Source: Paragorgia papillata (taxonomy: Eukaryota > Cnidaria > Anthozoa > Scleralcyonacea > Coralliidae). Taken from it: 64,000 bases of DNA. This document shows, in pieces, positions 31,187 to 47,100 of this stretch. The stretch spans positions 2,879,001 to 2,943,000 of the forward strand of contig JAWNZC010000088.1 of NCBI GenBank assembly GCA_035771165.1, in the 5' to 3' direction. Below the pieces are notes generated by a model. The model was not told the DNA's origin. It did not search any database and worked only from the letters and a program-made list of their open reading frames with translations. Both the position numbers and the translations under genes were made by a program. Numbering within the stretch: the stretch's first letter is position 1; each line of letters opens with the position of its first letter.

Positions 31187-34100
31187 CCGGTTTATACACT
31201 AGCTACCCAAGACTGCCGCCCAAAATTGACCGCGTTTATAAAATCTCCATCTTTTTTTCAATTAACTTGATATTTGAGTATGTATTAAGAATCGGTGAGC
31301 TACAACTAAATCCAAAATATCGGACTGTTGGACTTAAACGAAATTTTTTTACCCACAAGCTTTTATTTACTGAGCCACCTACCCAAGACTGTCGCCCAAA
31401 ATTGACCGCGTTTATAAAATCTCCATCTTTTTTTCAATTAACCTGATTTTTGAGTATGTATTAAGAATCGGTGAGTTACAACTAAATCCAAAATATCGGA
31501 CTGTTTGACCGAAACAAAATTTTTTTTACCCACATAGCTTCTATTTACTGAGCCGGTTTATCATAGCTACCCAAGAATGTCACCCAAAATTGACCGCATT
31601 TATAAAATCTCCATCTTTTTTACAATTAAACTGATATTTGAGTACGTATTAAGAATCGGTGAGCTACAACTAAATCCAAAATATCGGACTGTTTGACTGA
31701 AACGAAATTTTTTTACCCACAAGCTTTTATTTACTGAGCCACCTACCCAAGACTGTCGCCCAAAATTGACCGCGTTTATAAAATCTCCATCTTCTTTTCA
31801 ATTAACCTGATTTTTGAGTATGTATTAAGTATCGGTGAGTTACAACTAAATCCAAAATATCGGACTGTTTGACCGAAACGAAATTTTTTTTACCCACATA
31901 GCTTTTATTTACTGAGCCGGTTTATACACCTACCCAAGACTGTCGCCCAAAATTGACCGCGTTTATAAAATATCGTATCTCCATCTTTTTTTCCAATTAA
32001 CCTGATATTTGAGAATGTATTAAGAAACGGTGAGTTACAACTAAATCCAAAATATCGGACTGTTTGACCGAAACAAAAATTTTTTTACCCACATAGCTTC
32101 TATTTACTGAGCCGATTTATCATAGCTACCCAAGAATGTCACCCAAAATTGACCGCATTTATAAAATCTCCATCTTTTTTACAATTAAACTGATATTTGA
32201 GTACGTATTAAGAATCGGTGAGCTACAACTAAATCCAAAATATCGGACTGTTTGACTGAAACGAAATTTTTTTACCCACAAGCTTTTATTTACTGAGCCA
32301 CCTACCCAAGACTGTCGCCCAAAATTGACCGCGTTTATAAAATCTCCATCTTCTTTTCAATTAACCTGATTTTTGAGTATGTATTAAGTATTGGTGAGTT
32401 ACAACTAAATCCAAAATATCGGACTGTTTGACCGAAACGAAATTTTTTTTACCCACATAGCTTTTATTTACTGAGCCGGTTTATACACCTACCCAAGACT
32501 GTCGCCCAAAATTGACCGCGTTTATAAAATATCGTATCTCCATCTTTTTTTCCAATTAACCTGATATTTGAGAATGTATTAAGAAACGGTGAGTTACAAC
32601 TAAATCCAAAATATCGGAGTGGTTGACTGAAACGAATTTTTTTTCTTCCCACATAGCTTTTATTTACTGAGCGGGTTTATACACCTACCCAAGACTGTCG
32701 TCCAAAATTGACCGCGTCTATAATATCTCCATCTTTTTTTCAATTAACCTGATATTTTAGTATGTATTAAGAATCGGTGAGTTACAACTAAATCCAAAAT
32801 ATCGGACTGTTTGACTGAAACGAATTTTTTTTTTACCCACATAGCTTTTATTTACTGAGCCGGTTTATACACTAGCTACCCAAGACTGTCGCCCAAAATT
32901 GACCGCGTTTATAAAATCTCCATCTTTTTTTCAATTAACCTGATATTTTAGTATGTATTAAAAATCGGTGAGTTACAACTAAATCCAAAATATCGGACTG
33001 TTTGACTGAAACCAAATTTTTTTACCTGCAAGCTTTTATTTACTGAGCCACCTACCCAAGACTGTCGCCCAAAATTGACCGCGTTTATAAAATCTCCATC
33101 TTTTTTACAATTAACCTGATATTTGAGTACGTATTAAGAATCGGTCAGTTCCAACTAAATCCAAAATATCGGACTGTTTGACCGAAACGAATTTTTTTTT
33201 ACCCACATAGCTTCTATTTACTGAGTCGGTTTATCATAGCTACCCAAGAATGTCACCCAAAATTGACCGCATTTATAATATCTCCATCTTTTTTTCAATG
33301 AACCTGATATTTTAGTATGTATTAAGAATCGGTGAGTTACAACTAAATCCAAAATATCGGACTGTTTCACTGAAACGAATTTTTTTTTACCCACATAGCT
33401 TCTATTTACCGAGTCGGTTTATCATAGCTACCCAAGAATGTCACCCAAAATTGACCGCATTTATAATATCTCCATCTTTTTTTCAATGAACCTGATATTT
33501 TAGTATGTATTAAGAATCGGTGAGTTACAACTAAATCCAAAATATCGGACTGTTTCACTGAAACGAATTTTTTTTTACCCACATAGCTTTTATTTACTGA
33601 GCCGGTTTATACACTAGCTACCCAAGACTGTCGCTTAAATTGACCGCGTTTATAAAATCTCCATCTTTTTTTCAATTAACCTGATATTTTAGTATGTATT
33701 AAGAATCCGTGAGTTACAACTAAATCCAAAATATCGGACTGTTTGACTCAAACGAATTTTTTTTTTACCCACATAGCTTTTATTTACTGAGCCAGTTTAT
33801 ACACTAGCTACACAAGACTGTCGCCCAAAATTGACCGCTTTTATAAAATCTCCATCTTTTTTTCAATTAACCTGATATTAGAGTATGTAGTAAGAATCGG
33901 TGAGTTACAACTAAATCCAAAATATCGGACTGTTTCACTGAAACGAAATTTTTTTTTACCCACATAGCTTTTATTTACTGAGCCAGTTTATACACTAGCT
34001 ACACAAGAATGTCGCCCAAAATTGACCGCTTTTATAAAATCTCCATCTTTTTTTCAATTAACCTGATATTAGAGTATGTAGTAAGAATCGGTGAGTTACA

Positions 34101-36559
34101 ACTAAATCCAAAATATCGGACTGTTTGACCGGAACGAATTTTTTTTAACCCACATAGCTTTTATTTACTGAGCCTGTTTATACACCTACGCAAGACTGTC
34201 ACCCAAAATTGACCGCGTTTATAAAATCTCCATCTTTTTTTCAATTAACTTGATATTTGAGTATGTATTAAGAATCGGTGAGCTACAACTAAATCCAAAA
34301 TATCGGACTGTTTGACTGAAACGAAATTTATTTACCCACAAGCTTTTATTTACTGAGCCACCTACCCAAGACTGTCGCCCAAAATTGACCGCGTTTATAA
34401 AATCTCCATCTTTTTTTCAATTAACCTGATTTTTGAGTATGTATTAAGAATCGGTGAGTTACAACTAAATCCAAAATATCGGACTGTTTGACCGAAACGA
34501 ATTTTTTTTTACCCACATAGCTTCTATTTACTGAGCCGGTTTATCATAGCTACCCAAGAATGTCACCCAAAATTGACCGCGTTTATAATATCTCCATCTT
34601 TTTTTCAATTAACCTGATATTTTAGTATGTATTAAGAATCGGTGAGTTACAACTAAATCCAAAATATCGGACTGTTTGACTGAAACGAATTTTTTTTTTA
34701 CCCACATAGGTTTTATTTACTGAGCCGGTTTATACACTAGCTACCCAAGACTGTCGCCCAAAATTGACCGCGTTTATAAAATCTCCATCTTTTTTTCAAT
34801 GAACCTGATATTTTAGTATGTATTAAGAATCGGTGAGTTACAACTAAATCCAAAATATCGGACTGTTTGACTGAAACGAAATTTTTTTTTACCCACATAG
34901 CTTTTATTTACTGAGCCAGTTTATACACTAGCTACACAAGACTGTCGCCCAAAATTGACCGCTTTTATAAAATCTCCATCTTTTTTTCAATTAACCTCAT
35001 ATTTGAGTATGTAGTAAGAATCGGTGAGTTACAACTAAATCCAAAATATCGGACTGTTTGACCGAAACGAAATTTTTTTTACCCACATAGCTTCTATTTA
35101 CTGAGCCGGTTTATCATAGCTACCCAAGAATGTCACCCAAAATTGACCGCGTTTATAATATCTCCATCTTTTTTTCAATTAACCTGATATTTTAGTATGT
35201 ATTAAGAATCGGTGAGTTACAACTAAATCCAAAATATCGGACTGTTTGACTGAAACGAAATTTTTTTTTACCCACATAGCTTTTATTTACTGAGCCAGTT
35301 TATACACTAGCTACACAAGACTGTCGCCCAAAATTGACCGCTTTTATAAAATCTCCATCTTTTTTTCAATTAACCTCATATTTGAGTATGTAGTAAGAAT
35401 CGGTGAGTTACAACTAAATCCAAAATATCGGACTGTTTGACCGAAACGAAATTTTTTTTACCCACATAGCTTCTATTTACTGAGCCAGTTTATCATAGCT
35501 ACCCAAGAATGTCACCCAAAATTGACCGCGTTTATAATATCTCCATCTTTTTTTCAATTAACCTGATATTTTAGTATGTATTAAGAATCGGTGAGTTACA
35601 ACTAAATCCAAAATATCGGACTGTTTGACTGAAACGAATTTTTTTTTTACCCACATAGGTTTTATTTACTGAGCCGGTTTATACACTAGCTACCCAAGAC
35701 TGTCGCCCAAAATTGACGGCGTTTATAAAATCTCCATCTTTTTTTCAATTAACCTGATATTTTAGTATGTATTAAGAATCGGTGAGTTACAACTAAATCC
35801 AAAATATCGGACTGTTTGACTGAAACGAAATTTTTTTTTACCCACATAGCTTCTATTTACTGAGCCAGTTTATCATAGCTACCCAAGAATGTCACCCAAA
35901 ATTGACCGCGTTTATAAAATGTCCATCTTTTTTTCAATTAACTTGATATTTGAGTATGTATTAAGAATCGGTGAGCTACAACTAAATCCAAAATATCGGA
36001 CTGTTTGAGCGGAACGAATTTTTTTTAACCCACATAGCTTTTATTTACTGAGCCCGTTTATACACCTACGCAAGACTGTCGCCCAAAATTGACCGCGTTT
36101 ATAAAATCTCCATCTTTTTTTCAATTAACTTGATATTTGAGTATGTATTAAGAATCGGTGAGCTACAACTAAATCCAAAATATCGGACTGTTTGACTGAA
36201 ACGAAATTTTTTTACCCACAAGCTTTTATTTACTGAGCCACCTACCCAAGACTGTCGCCCAAAATTGACCGCGTTTATAAAATCTCCATCTTTTTTTCAA
36301 TTAAGCTGATTTTTGAGTATGTATTAAGAATCGGTGAGTTACAACTAAATCCAAAATATCGGACTGTTTGACCGAAACAAAATTTTTTTTACCCACATAG
36401 CTTCTATTTACTGAGCCGGTTTATCATAGCTACCCAAGAATGTCGCCCAAAATTGACCGCGTTTATAAAATCTCCATTTTCTTTTCAATTAACATGATTT
36501 TTGAGTATGTATTAAGTATCGGTGAGTTACAACTAAATCCAAAATATCGGACTGTTTGA

Positions 36560-39490
36560 CTGAAACGAAATTTTTTTACCCACAAGCTTTTATTTACTGA
36601 GCCACCTACCCAAGACTGTCGCCCAAAATTGACCGCGTTTATAAAATCTCCATCTTTTTTTCGATTAACTTGAGATTTCAGTATGTATTAAGAATCGGTG
36701 AGCTACAACTAAATCCAAAATATCGGACTGTTTGACTGAAACGAAATTTTTTTACCCACAAGCTTTTATTTACTGAGCCACCTACCCAAGACTGTCGCCC
36801 AAAATTGACCGCGTTTATAAAATCTCCATCTTTTTTTCAATTAACCTGATTTTTGAGTATGTATTAAGAATCGGTGAGTTACAACTAAATCCAAAATATC
36901 GGACTGTTTGACCGAAACGAATTTTTTTTACCCACATAGCTTCTATTTACTGAGCCGGTTTATCATAGCTACCCAAGAATGTCACCCAAAATTGACCGCG
37001 TTTATAATATCTCCATCTTTTTTTCAATTAACCTGATATTTTAGTATGTATTAAGAATCGGCGAGTTACAACTAAATCCAAAATATCGGACTGTTTCACT
37101 GAAACGATTTTTTTTTTTACCCACATAGCTTTTATTTACTGAGCCGGTTTATACACTAGCTACCCAAGACAGTCGCTCAAAATTGATCGCGTTTATAAAA
37201 TCTCCATCTTTTTTTCAATTAATCTGATTTTGAGTATGTATTAAGAATTGGTGAGTTACAACTAAATCCAAAATATCGGACTGTTTGACTGAAACGAATT
37301 GTTTTTACCCACATAGCTTTTATTTACTGACCCGGTTTATACACCTACGCAAGACTGTCATCCAAAATTGACCGCGTTTATAAAATCTCCATCTTTTTTT
37401 CAATTAACTTGATATTTGAGTATGTATTAAGAATCGGTGAGTTACAACTAAATCCAAAATATCGGACTGTTTGACCGGAACGAATTTTTTTTACCCACAT
37501 AGCTTTTATTTACTGAGCCCGTTTATACACCTACCCAAGACTGTCGCCCAAAATTGACCGCGTTTATAAAATATATCTCCATCTTTTTTTCCAATTAACC
37601 TGATATTTGAGAATGTATTAAGAAACGGTGAGTTACAACTAAATCCAAAATATCGGACTGGTTGACTGAAACGAATTTTTTTTCTTCCCACATAGCTTTT
37701 ATTTACTGAGCGGGTTTATACAGCTACCCAAGACTGTCGTCCAAAATTGACCGGGTCTATAATATCTCCATCTTTTATTCAATTAACCTGATATTTTAGT
37801 ATGTAGTAAGAATCGGTGAGTTACAACTAAATCCAAAATATCGGACTGTTTGACCGGAACGAATTTTTTTTAACCCACATAGCTTTTATTTACTGCGCCC
37901 GTTTATACACCTACGCAAGACTGTCGCCCAAAATTGACCGCGTTTATAAAATCTCCATCTTTTTTCCAATTAACTTGATATTTCAGTATGTATTAAGAAT
38001 CGGTGAGTTACAACTAAATCCAAAATATCGGACTGTTTGACTGAAACGAAATTTTTTTACCCACAAGCTTTTATTTACTGAGCCACCTACCCAAGACTGT
38101 CGCCCAAAATTGACCGCGGTTATAAAATCTCCATCTTTTTTTCAATTAACTTGATATTTCAGTATGTATTAAGAATCGGTGAGCTACAACTAAATCCAAA
38201 ATATCGGACTGTTTGACTGAAACGAAATTTTTTTACCCACAAGCTTTTATTTACTGAGCCACCTACCCAAGACTGTCGCCCAAAATTGACCGCGTTTATA
38301 AAATCTCCATCTTTTTTTCAATTAACCTGATTTTTGAGTATGTATTAAGAATCGGTGAGTTACAACTAAATCCAAAATATCGGACTGTTTGACCGAAACG
38401 AAATTTTTTTTACCCACATAGCTTCTATTTACTGAGCCGGTTTATCATAGCTACCCAAGAATGTCACCCAAAATTGACCGCGTTTATAATATCTCCATCT
38501 TTTTTTCAATTAACCTGATATTTTAGTATGTATTAAGAATCGGCGAGTTACAACTAAATCCAAAATATCGGACTGTTTCACTGAAACGAATTTTTTTTTT
38601 ACCCACATAGCTTTTATTTACTGAGCCGGTTTATACACTAGCTACCCAAGACAGTCGCTCAAAATTGATCGCGTTTATAAAATCTCCATCTTTTTTTCAA
38701 TTAATCTGATTTTGAGTATGTATTAAGAATTGGTGAGTTACAACTAAATCCAAAATATCGGACTGTTTGACTGAAACGAATTGTTTTTACCCACATAGCT
38801 TTTATTTACTGACCCGGTTTATACACCTACGCAAGACTGTCATCCAAAATTGACCGCGTTTATAAAATCTCCATCTTTTTTTCAATTAACTTGATATTTG
38901 AGTATGTATTAAGAATCGGTGAGTTACAACTAAATCCAAAATATCGGACTGTTTGACCGGAACGAATTTTTTTTAACCCACATAGCTTTTATTTACTGAG
39001 CCCGTTTATACACCTACCCAAGACTGTCGCCCAAAATTGACCGCGTTTATAAAATATCGTATCTCCATCTTTTTTTCCAATTAACCTGATATTTGAGAAT
39101 GTATTAAGAAACGGTGAGTTACAAGTAAATCCAAAATATCGGACTGGTTGACTGAAACGAATTTTTTTTCTTCCCACATAGCTTTTATTTACTGAGCGGG
39201 TTTATACAGCTACCCAAGACTGTCGTCCAAAATTGACCGGGTCTATAATATCTCCATCTTTTATTCAATTAACCTGATATTTTAGTATGTAGTAAGAATC
39301 GGTGAGTTACAACTAAATCCAAAATATCGGACTGTTTGACCGGAACGAATTTTTTTTAACCCACATAGCTTTTATTTACTGAGCCCGTTTATACACCTAC
39401 GCAAGACTGTCGCCCAAAATTGACCGCGTTTATAAAATCTCCATCTTTTTTCCAATTAACTTGATATTTGAGTATGTATTAAGAATCGGT
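36560..39490 (+). repeat. ~1.48-kb higher-order repeat, two copies (8-mer)
   Basis: Diagnostic variants recur 1483-1486 bp apart: GACAGTCGCTCAAAATTGAT (37169 and 38652), the GACCGGGTCT monomer (near 37750 and 39236) and ATTTCAGTATG (36676 and 38158). The second copy has an extra CGT in TATCGTATCT. Boundaries are approximate. Confidence 0.7.
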
Positions 39491-40859
39491 GAGCTACAAC
39501 TAAATCCAAAATATCGGACTGGTTGACTGAAACGAATTTTTTTTTCTTCCCACATAGCTTTTATTTACTGAGCCGGTTTATACACCTACCCAAGACTGTC
39601 ACCCAAAATTGACCGCGTTTATAAAATATTGTATCTCCATCTTTTTTTTCAATTAACCTGATATTTGAGAATGTATTAAGAAACGGTGAGTTACAACTAA
39701 ATCCAAAATATCGGACTGGTTGACTGAAACGAATTTTTTTTTCTTCCCACATAGCTTTTATTTACTGAGCCGGTTTATACACCTACCCAAGGCTGTCGCC
39801 CAAAATTGACCGCGTTTATAATATCTGCATCTTTTTTTCAATTAACCTGATTTTTGAGTATGTAGTAAGAATCGGTGAGTTACAACTAAATCCAAAATAT
39901 CGGACTGTTTGACTGAAACGAAATTTTTTTCACCCACATAGCTTCTATTTACTGAGCCGGTTTATCATAGCTACCCAAGAATGTCACCCAAAATTGACCG
40001 CGTTTATAATATCTCCATCTTTTTTTGAATTAACCTGATATTTTAGTATGTATTAAGAATCGGTGAGTTACAACTAAATCCAAAATATCGGACTGTTTGA
40101 CTGAAACGAAATTTTTTTTTACCCACATAGCTTTTATTTACTGAGCCAGTTTATACACTAGCTACACAAGACTGTCGCCCAAAATTGACCGCTTTTATAA
40201 AATCTCCATCTTTTTTTCAATTAACCTCATATTTGAGTATGTAGTAAGAATCGGTGAGTTACAACTAAATCCAAAATATCGGACTGTTTGACCGGAACGA
40301 ATTTTTTTTAACCCACATAGCTTTTATTTACTGAGCCCGTTTATACACCTACGCAAGACTGTCACCCAAAATTGACCGCGTTTATAAAATCTCCATCTTT
40401 TTTTCAATTAACTTCATATTTGAGTATGTATTAAGAATCGGTGAGCTACAACTAAATCCAAAATATTGGACTGTTTGACTGAAACGAAATTTTTTTACCC
40501 ACAAGCTTTTATTTACTGAGCCACCTACCCAAGACTGTCGCCCAAAATTGACCGCGTTTATAAAATCTCCATCTTTTTTTCAATTAACCTGATTTTTGAG
40601 TATGTATTAAGAATCGGTGAGTTACAACTAAATCCAAAATATCGGACTGTTTGACCGAAACAAAATTTTTTTTACCCACATAGCTTCTATTTACTGAGCC
40701 GGTTTATCATAGCTACCCAAGAATGTCGCCCAAAATTGACCGCGTTTATAAAATCTCCATCTTCTTTTCAATTAACCTGATTTTTGAGTATGTATTAAGT
40801 ATCGGTGAGTTACAACTAAATCCAAAATATCGGACTGTTTGACCGAAACGAAATTTTTT

Positions 40860-43800
40860 TTACCCACATAGCTTTTATTTACTGAGCCGGTTTATACACC
40901 TACCCAAGACTGTCGCCCAAAATTGACCGCGTTTATAAAATATCGTATCTCCATCTTTTTTTCCAATTAACCTGATATTTGAGAATGTATTAAGAAACGG
41001 TGAGTTACAACTAAATCCAAAATATCGGACTGGTTGACTGAAACGAATTTTTTTTCTTCCCACATAGCTTTTATTTACTGAGCGGGTTTATACAGCTACC
41101 CAAGACTGTCGTCCAAAATTGACCGCGTCTATAATATCTCCATCTTTTATTCAATTAACCTGATATTTTAGTATGTAGTAAGAATCGGTGAGTTACAACT
41201 AAATCCAAAATATCGGACTGTTTGACCGGAACGAATTTTTTTTAACCCACATAGCTTTTATTTACTGAGCCCGTTTATACACCTACGCAAGACTGTCGCC
41301 CAAAATTGACCGCGTTTATAAAATCTCCATCTTTCTTTCAATTAACTTGATATTTGAGTATGTATTAAGAATCGGTGAGCTACAACTAAATCCAAAATAT
41401 CGGACTGTTTGACTGAAACGAAATTTTTTTACCCACAAGCTTTTATTTACTGAGCCACCTACCCAAGACTGTCGCCCAAAATCGACCGCGTTTAAAAAAT
41501 CTCCATCTTTTTTTCAATTAACTTGATATTTCAGTATGTATTAAGAATCGGTGAACTACAACTAAATCCAAAATATCGGACTGTTTGACTGAAACGAAAT
41601 TTTTTTACCCACAAGCTTTTATTTACTGAGCCACCTACCCAAGACTGTCGCCCAAAATTGACCGCATTTATAAAATCTCCATCTTTTTTTCAATTAACCT
41701 GATTTTTGAGTATGTATTAAGAATCGGTGAGTTACAACTAAATCCAAAATATCGGACTGTTTGACCGAAACGAAATTTTTTTTACCCACATAGCTTCTAT
41801 TTACTGAGCCGGTTTATCATAGCTACCCAAGAATGTCACCCAAAATTGACCGCGTTTATAATATCTCCATCTTTTTTTCAATTAACCTGATATTTTAGTA
41901 TGTATTAAGAATCGGTGAGTTACAACTAAATCCAAAATATCGCACTGTTTGACTGAAACGAATTTTTTTTTTACCCACATAGCTTTTATTTACTGAGCCG
42001 GTTTATACACTAGCTACCCAAGACAGTCGCTCAAAATTGATCGCGTTTATAAAATCTCCATCTTTTTTTCAATTAATCTGATTTTGAGTATGTATTAAGA
42101 ATTGGTGAGTTACAACTAAATCCAAAATATCGGACTGTTTCACTGAAACGAATTGTTTTTACCCACATAGCTTTTATTTACTGACCCGGTTTATACACCT
42201 ACGCAAGACTGTCATCCAAAATTGACCGCGTTTATAAAATCTCCATCTTTTTTTCAATTAACTTGATATTTGAGTATGTATTAAGAATCGGTGAGCTACA
42301 ACTAAATCCAAAATATTGGACTGTTTGACTGAAACGAAATTTTATTACCCACAAGCTTTTATTTACTGAGCCACCTACCCAAGACTGTCACCCAAAATTG
42401 ACCGCGTTTATAAAATCTCCATCTTCTTTTCAATTACCTGATTTTTGAGTATGTATGAAGTATCGGTGAGTTACAACTAAATCCAAAATATCGTACTGTT
42501 GACCGAAACGAATTTTTTTTTACCCACATAGCTTTTATTTACTGAGCCGGTTTATACACCTACCCAAGACTGTCGCCCAAAATTGACCGCGTTTATAAAA
42601 TATCGTATCTCCATCTTTTTTTCCAATTAACCTGATATTTGAGAATGTATTAAGAAACGGTGAGTTACAACTAAATCCAAAATATCGGACTGGTTGACTG
42701 AAACGAATTTTTTTTCTTCCCACATAGCTTTTATTTACTGAGCGGGTTTATACAGCTACCCAAGACTGTCGTCCAAAATTGACCGCGTCTATAATATCTC
42801 CATCTTTTATTCAATTAACCTGATATTTTAGTATGTAGTAAGAATCGGTGAGTTACAACTAAATCCAAAATATCGGACTGTTTGACCGGAACGAATTTTT
42901 TTTAACCCACATAGCTTTTATTTACTGAGCCCGTTTATACACCTACGCAAGACTGTCGCCCAAAATTGACCGCGTTTATAAAATCTCCATCTTTCTTTCA
43001 ATTAACTTGATATTTGAGTATGTATTAAGAATCGGTGAGCTACAACTAAATGCAAAATATCGGACTGTTTGACTGAAACGAAATTTTTTTACCCACAAGC
43101 TTTTATTTACTGAGCCACCTACCCAAGACTGTTGCCCAAAATCGACCGCGTTTAAAAAATCTCCATCTTTTTTTCAATTAACTTGATATTTCAGTATGTA
43201 TTAAGAATCGGTGAACTACAACTAAATCCAAAATATCGGACTGTTTGACTGAAACGAAATTTTTTTACCCACAAGCTTTTATTTACTGAGCCACCTACCC
43301 AAGACTGTCGCCCAAAATTGACCGCATTTATAAAATCTCCATCTTTTTTTCAATTAACCTGATTTTTGAGTATGTATTAAGAATCGGTGAGTTACAACTA
43401 AATCCAAAATATCGGACTGTTTGACCGAAACGAAATTTTTTTTACCCACATAGCTTCTATTTACTGAGCCGGTTTATCATAGCTACCCAAGAATGTCACC
43501 CAAAATTGACCGCGTTTATAATATCTCCATCTTTTTTTCAATTAACCTGATATTTTAGTATGTATTAAGAATCGGTGAGTTACAACTAAATCCAAAATAT
43601 CGCACTGTTTGACTGAAACGAATTTTTTTTTTACCCACATAGCTTTTATTTACTGAGCCGGTTTATACACTAGCTACCCAAGACAGTCGCTCAAAATTGA
43701 TCGCGTTTATAAAATCTCCATCTTTTTTTCAATTAATCTGATTTTGAGTATGTATTAAGAATTGGTGAGTTACAACTAAATCCAAAATATCGGACTGTTT

Positions 43801-44180
43801 CACTGAAACGAATTGTTTTTACCCACATAGCTTTTATTTACTGACCCGGTTTATACACCTACGCAAGACTGTCATCCAAAATTGACCGCGTTTATAAAAT
43901 CTCCATCTTTTTTTCAATTAACTTGATATTTGAGTATGTATTAAGAATCGGTGAGCTACAACTAAATCCAAAATATTGGACTGTTTGACTGAAACGAAAT
44001 TTTATTACCCACAAGCTTTTATTTACTGAGCCACCTACCCAAGACTGTCACCCAAAATTGACCGCGTTTATAAAATCTCCATCTTCTTTTCAATTACCTG
44101 ATTTTTGAGTATGTATGAAGTATCGGTGAGTTACAACTAAATCCAAAATATCGTACTGTTGACCGAAACGAATTTTTTTT
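40860..44180 (+). repeat. 1660-bp higher-order repeat, two tandem copies (9-mer)
   Basis: Two consecutive 1660-bp blocks agree in monomer order and private variants (TTTAAAAAATC, CGCACTG, TATTGGACTG, TTTTATTACCC). Few differences exist, for example AAATGCAAAAT near 43050 only in copy 2. A third copy starts at 44180 but diverges by about 44400. Confidence 0.75.
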
Positions 44181-47100
44181 TACCCACATAGCTTTTATTT
44201 ACTGAGCCGGTTTATACACCTACCCAAGACTGTCGCCCAAAATTGACCGCGTTTATAAAATATTGTATCTCCATCTTTTTTTTCAATTAACCTGATATTT
44301 GAGAATGTATTAAGAAACGGTGAGTTACAACTAAATCCAAAATATCGGACTGGTTGACTGAAACGAATTTTTTTTCTTCCCACATAGCTTTTATTTACTG
44401 AGCCGGTTTATACACCTACCCAAGGCTGTCGCCCAAAATTGACCGCGTTTATAATATCTCCATCTTTTTTTCAATTAACCTGATATTTTAGTATGTATTA
44501 AGAATCGGTGAGTTACAACTAAATCCAAAATATCGGACTGTTTGACTGAAACGAAATTTTTTTACCCACAAGCTTTTATTTACTGAGCCACCTACCCAAG
44601 ACTGTCGCCCAAAATTGACCGCATTTATAAAATCTCCATCTTTTTTTCAATTAACCTGATTTTTGAGTATGTATTAAGAATCGGTGAGTTACAACTAAAT
44701 CCAAAATATCGGACTGTTTGACCGAAACGAAATTTTTTTTACCCACATAGCTTCTATTTACTGAGCCGGTTTATCATAGCTACCCAAGAATGTCACCCAA
44801 AATTGACCGCGTTTATAATATCTCCATCTTTTTTTAAATTAACCTGATATTTTAGTATGTATTAAGAATCGGTGAGTTACAACTAAATCCAAAATATCGC
44901 ACTGTTTGACTGAAACGAATTTTTTTTTTACCCACATAGCTTTTATTTACTGAGCCGGTTTATACACTAGCTACCCAAGACAGTCGCTCAAAATTGATCG
45001 CGTTTATAAAATCTCCATCTTTTTTTCAATTAATCTGATTTTGAGTATGTATTAAGAATTGGTGAGTTACAACTAAATCCAAAATATCGGACTGTTTGAC
45101 TGAAACGAATTGTTTTTACCCACATAGCTTTTATTTACTGACCCGGTTTATACACCTACGCAAGACTGTCATCCAAAATTGACCGCGTTTATAAAATCTC
45201 CATCTTTTTTTCAATTAACTTGATATTTGAGTATGTATTAAGAATCGGTGAGCTACAACTAAATCCAAAATATTGGACTGTTTGACTGAAACGAATTTTT
45301 TTTTTACCCACATAGCTTTTATTTACTGAGCCGGTTTATACACTAGCTACCCAAGACTGTCGCCCAAAATTGACCGCGTTTATAAAATCTGCATCTTTTT
45401 TTCAATTAACCTGATATTTTAGTATGTATTAAGAATCGGTGAGTCACAACTAAATCCAAAATATCGGACTGTTTGACTGAAACGAAATTTTTTTTTACCC
45501 ACAAAGCTTTTATTTACTGAGCCAGTTTATACACTAGCTACACAAGACTGTCGCCCAAAATTGACCGCTTTTATAAAATCTCCATCTTTTTTTCAATTAA
45601 CCTGATATTTGAGTATGTAGTAAGAATCGGCGAGTTACAACTAAATCCAAAATATCGGACTGTTTGACTGAAACGAATTGTTTTTACCCACATAGCTTTT
45701 ATTTACTGACCCGGTTTATACACCTACGCAAGACTGTCATCCAAAATTGACCGCGTTTATAAAATCTCCATCTTTTTTTCAATTAACCTGATATTTTAGT
45801 ATGTATTAAGAATCGGTGAGTTACAACTAAATCCAAAATATCGCACTGTTTGACTGAAACGAATTTTTTTTTTACCCACATAGCTTTTATTTACTGAGCC
45901 GGTTTATACACTAGCTACCCAAGACAGTCGCTCAAAATTGATCGCGTTTATAAAATCTCCATCTTTTTTTCAATTAATCTGATTTTGAGTATGTATTAAG
46001 AATTGGTGAGTTACAACTAAATCCAAAATATCGGACTGTTTGACTGAAACGAATTGTTTTTACCCACATAGCTTTTATTTACTGACCCGGTTTATACACC
46101 TACGCAAGACTGTCATCCAAAATTGACCGCGTTTATAAAATCTCCATCTTTTTTTCAATTAACTTGATATTTGAGTATGTATTAAGAATCGGTGAGCTAC
46201 AACTAAATCCAAAATATTGGACTGTTTGACTGAAACGAAATTTTATTACCCACAAGCTTTTATTTACTGAGCCACCTACCCAAGACTGTCACCCAAAATT
46301 GACCGCGTTTATAAAATCTCCATCTTCTTTTCAATTACCTGATTTTTGAGTATGTATGAAGTATCGGTGAGTTACAACTAAATCCAAAATATCGGACTGT
46401 TGACCGAAACGAATTTTTTTTTACCCACATAGCTTTTATTTACTGAGCCGGTTTATACACCTACCCAAGACTGTCGCCCAAAATTGACCGCGTTTATAAA
46501 ATATTGTATCTCCATCTTTTTTTTCAATTAACCTGATATTTGAGAATGTATTAAGAAACGGTGAGTTACAACTAAATCCAAAATATCGGACTGGTTGACT
46601 GAAACGAATTTTTTTTCTTCCCACATAGCTTTTATTTACTGAGCCGGTTTATACACCTACCCAAGGCTGTCGCCCAAAATTGACCGCGTTTATAATATCT
46701 CCATCTTTTTTTCAATTAACCTGATATTTTAGTATGTATTAAGAATCGGTGAGTTACAACTAAATCCAAAATATCGGACTGTTTGACTGAAACGAATTTT
46801 TTTTTTACCCACATAGCTTTTATTTACTGAGCCGGTTTATACACTAGCTACCCAAGACTGTCGCCCAAAATTGACCGCGTTTATAAAATCTGCATCTTTT
46901 TTTCAATTAACCTGATATTTTAGTATGTATTAAGAATCGGTGAGTTACAACTAAATCCAAAATATCGGACTGTTTGACTGAAACGAATTTTTTTTTTACC
47001 CACATAGCTTTTATTTACTGAGCCGGTTTATACACTAGCTACCCAAGACTGTCGCCCAAAATTGACCGCGTTTATAAAATCTGCATCTTTTTTTCAATTA

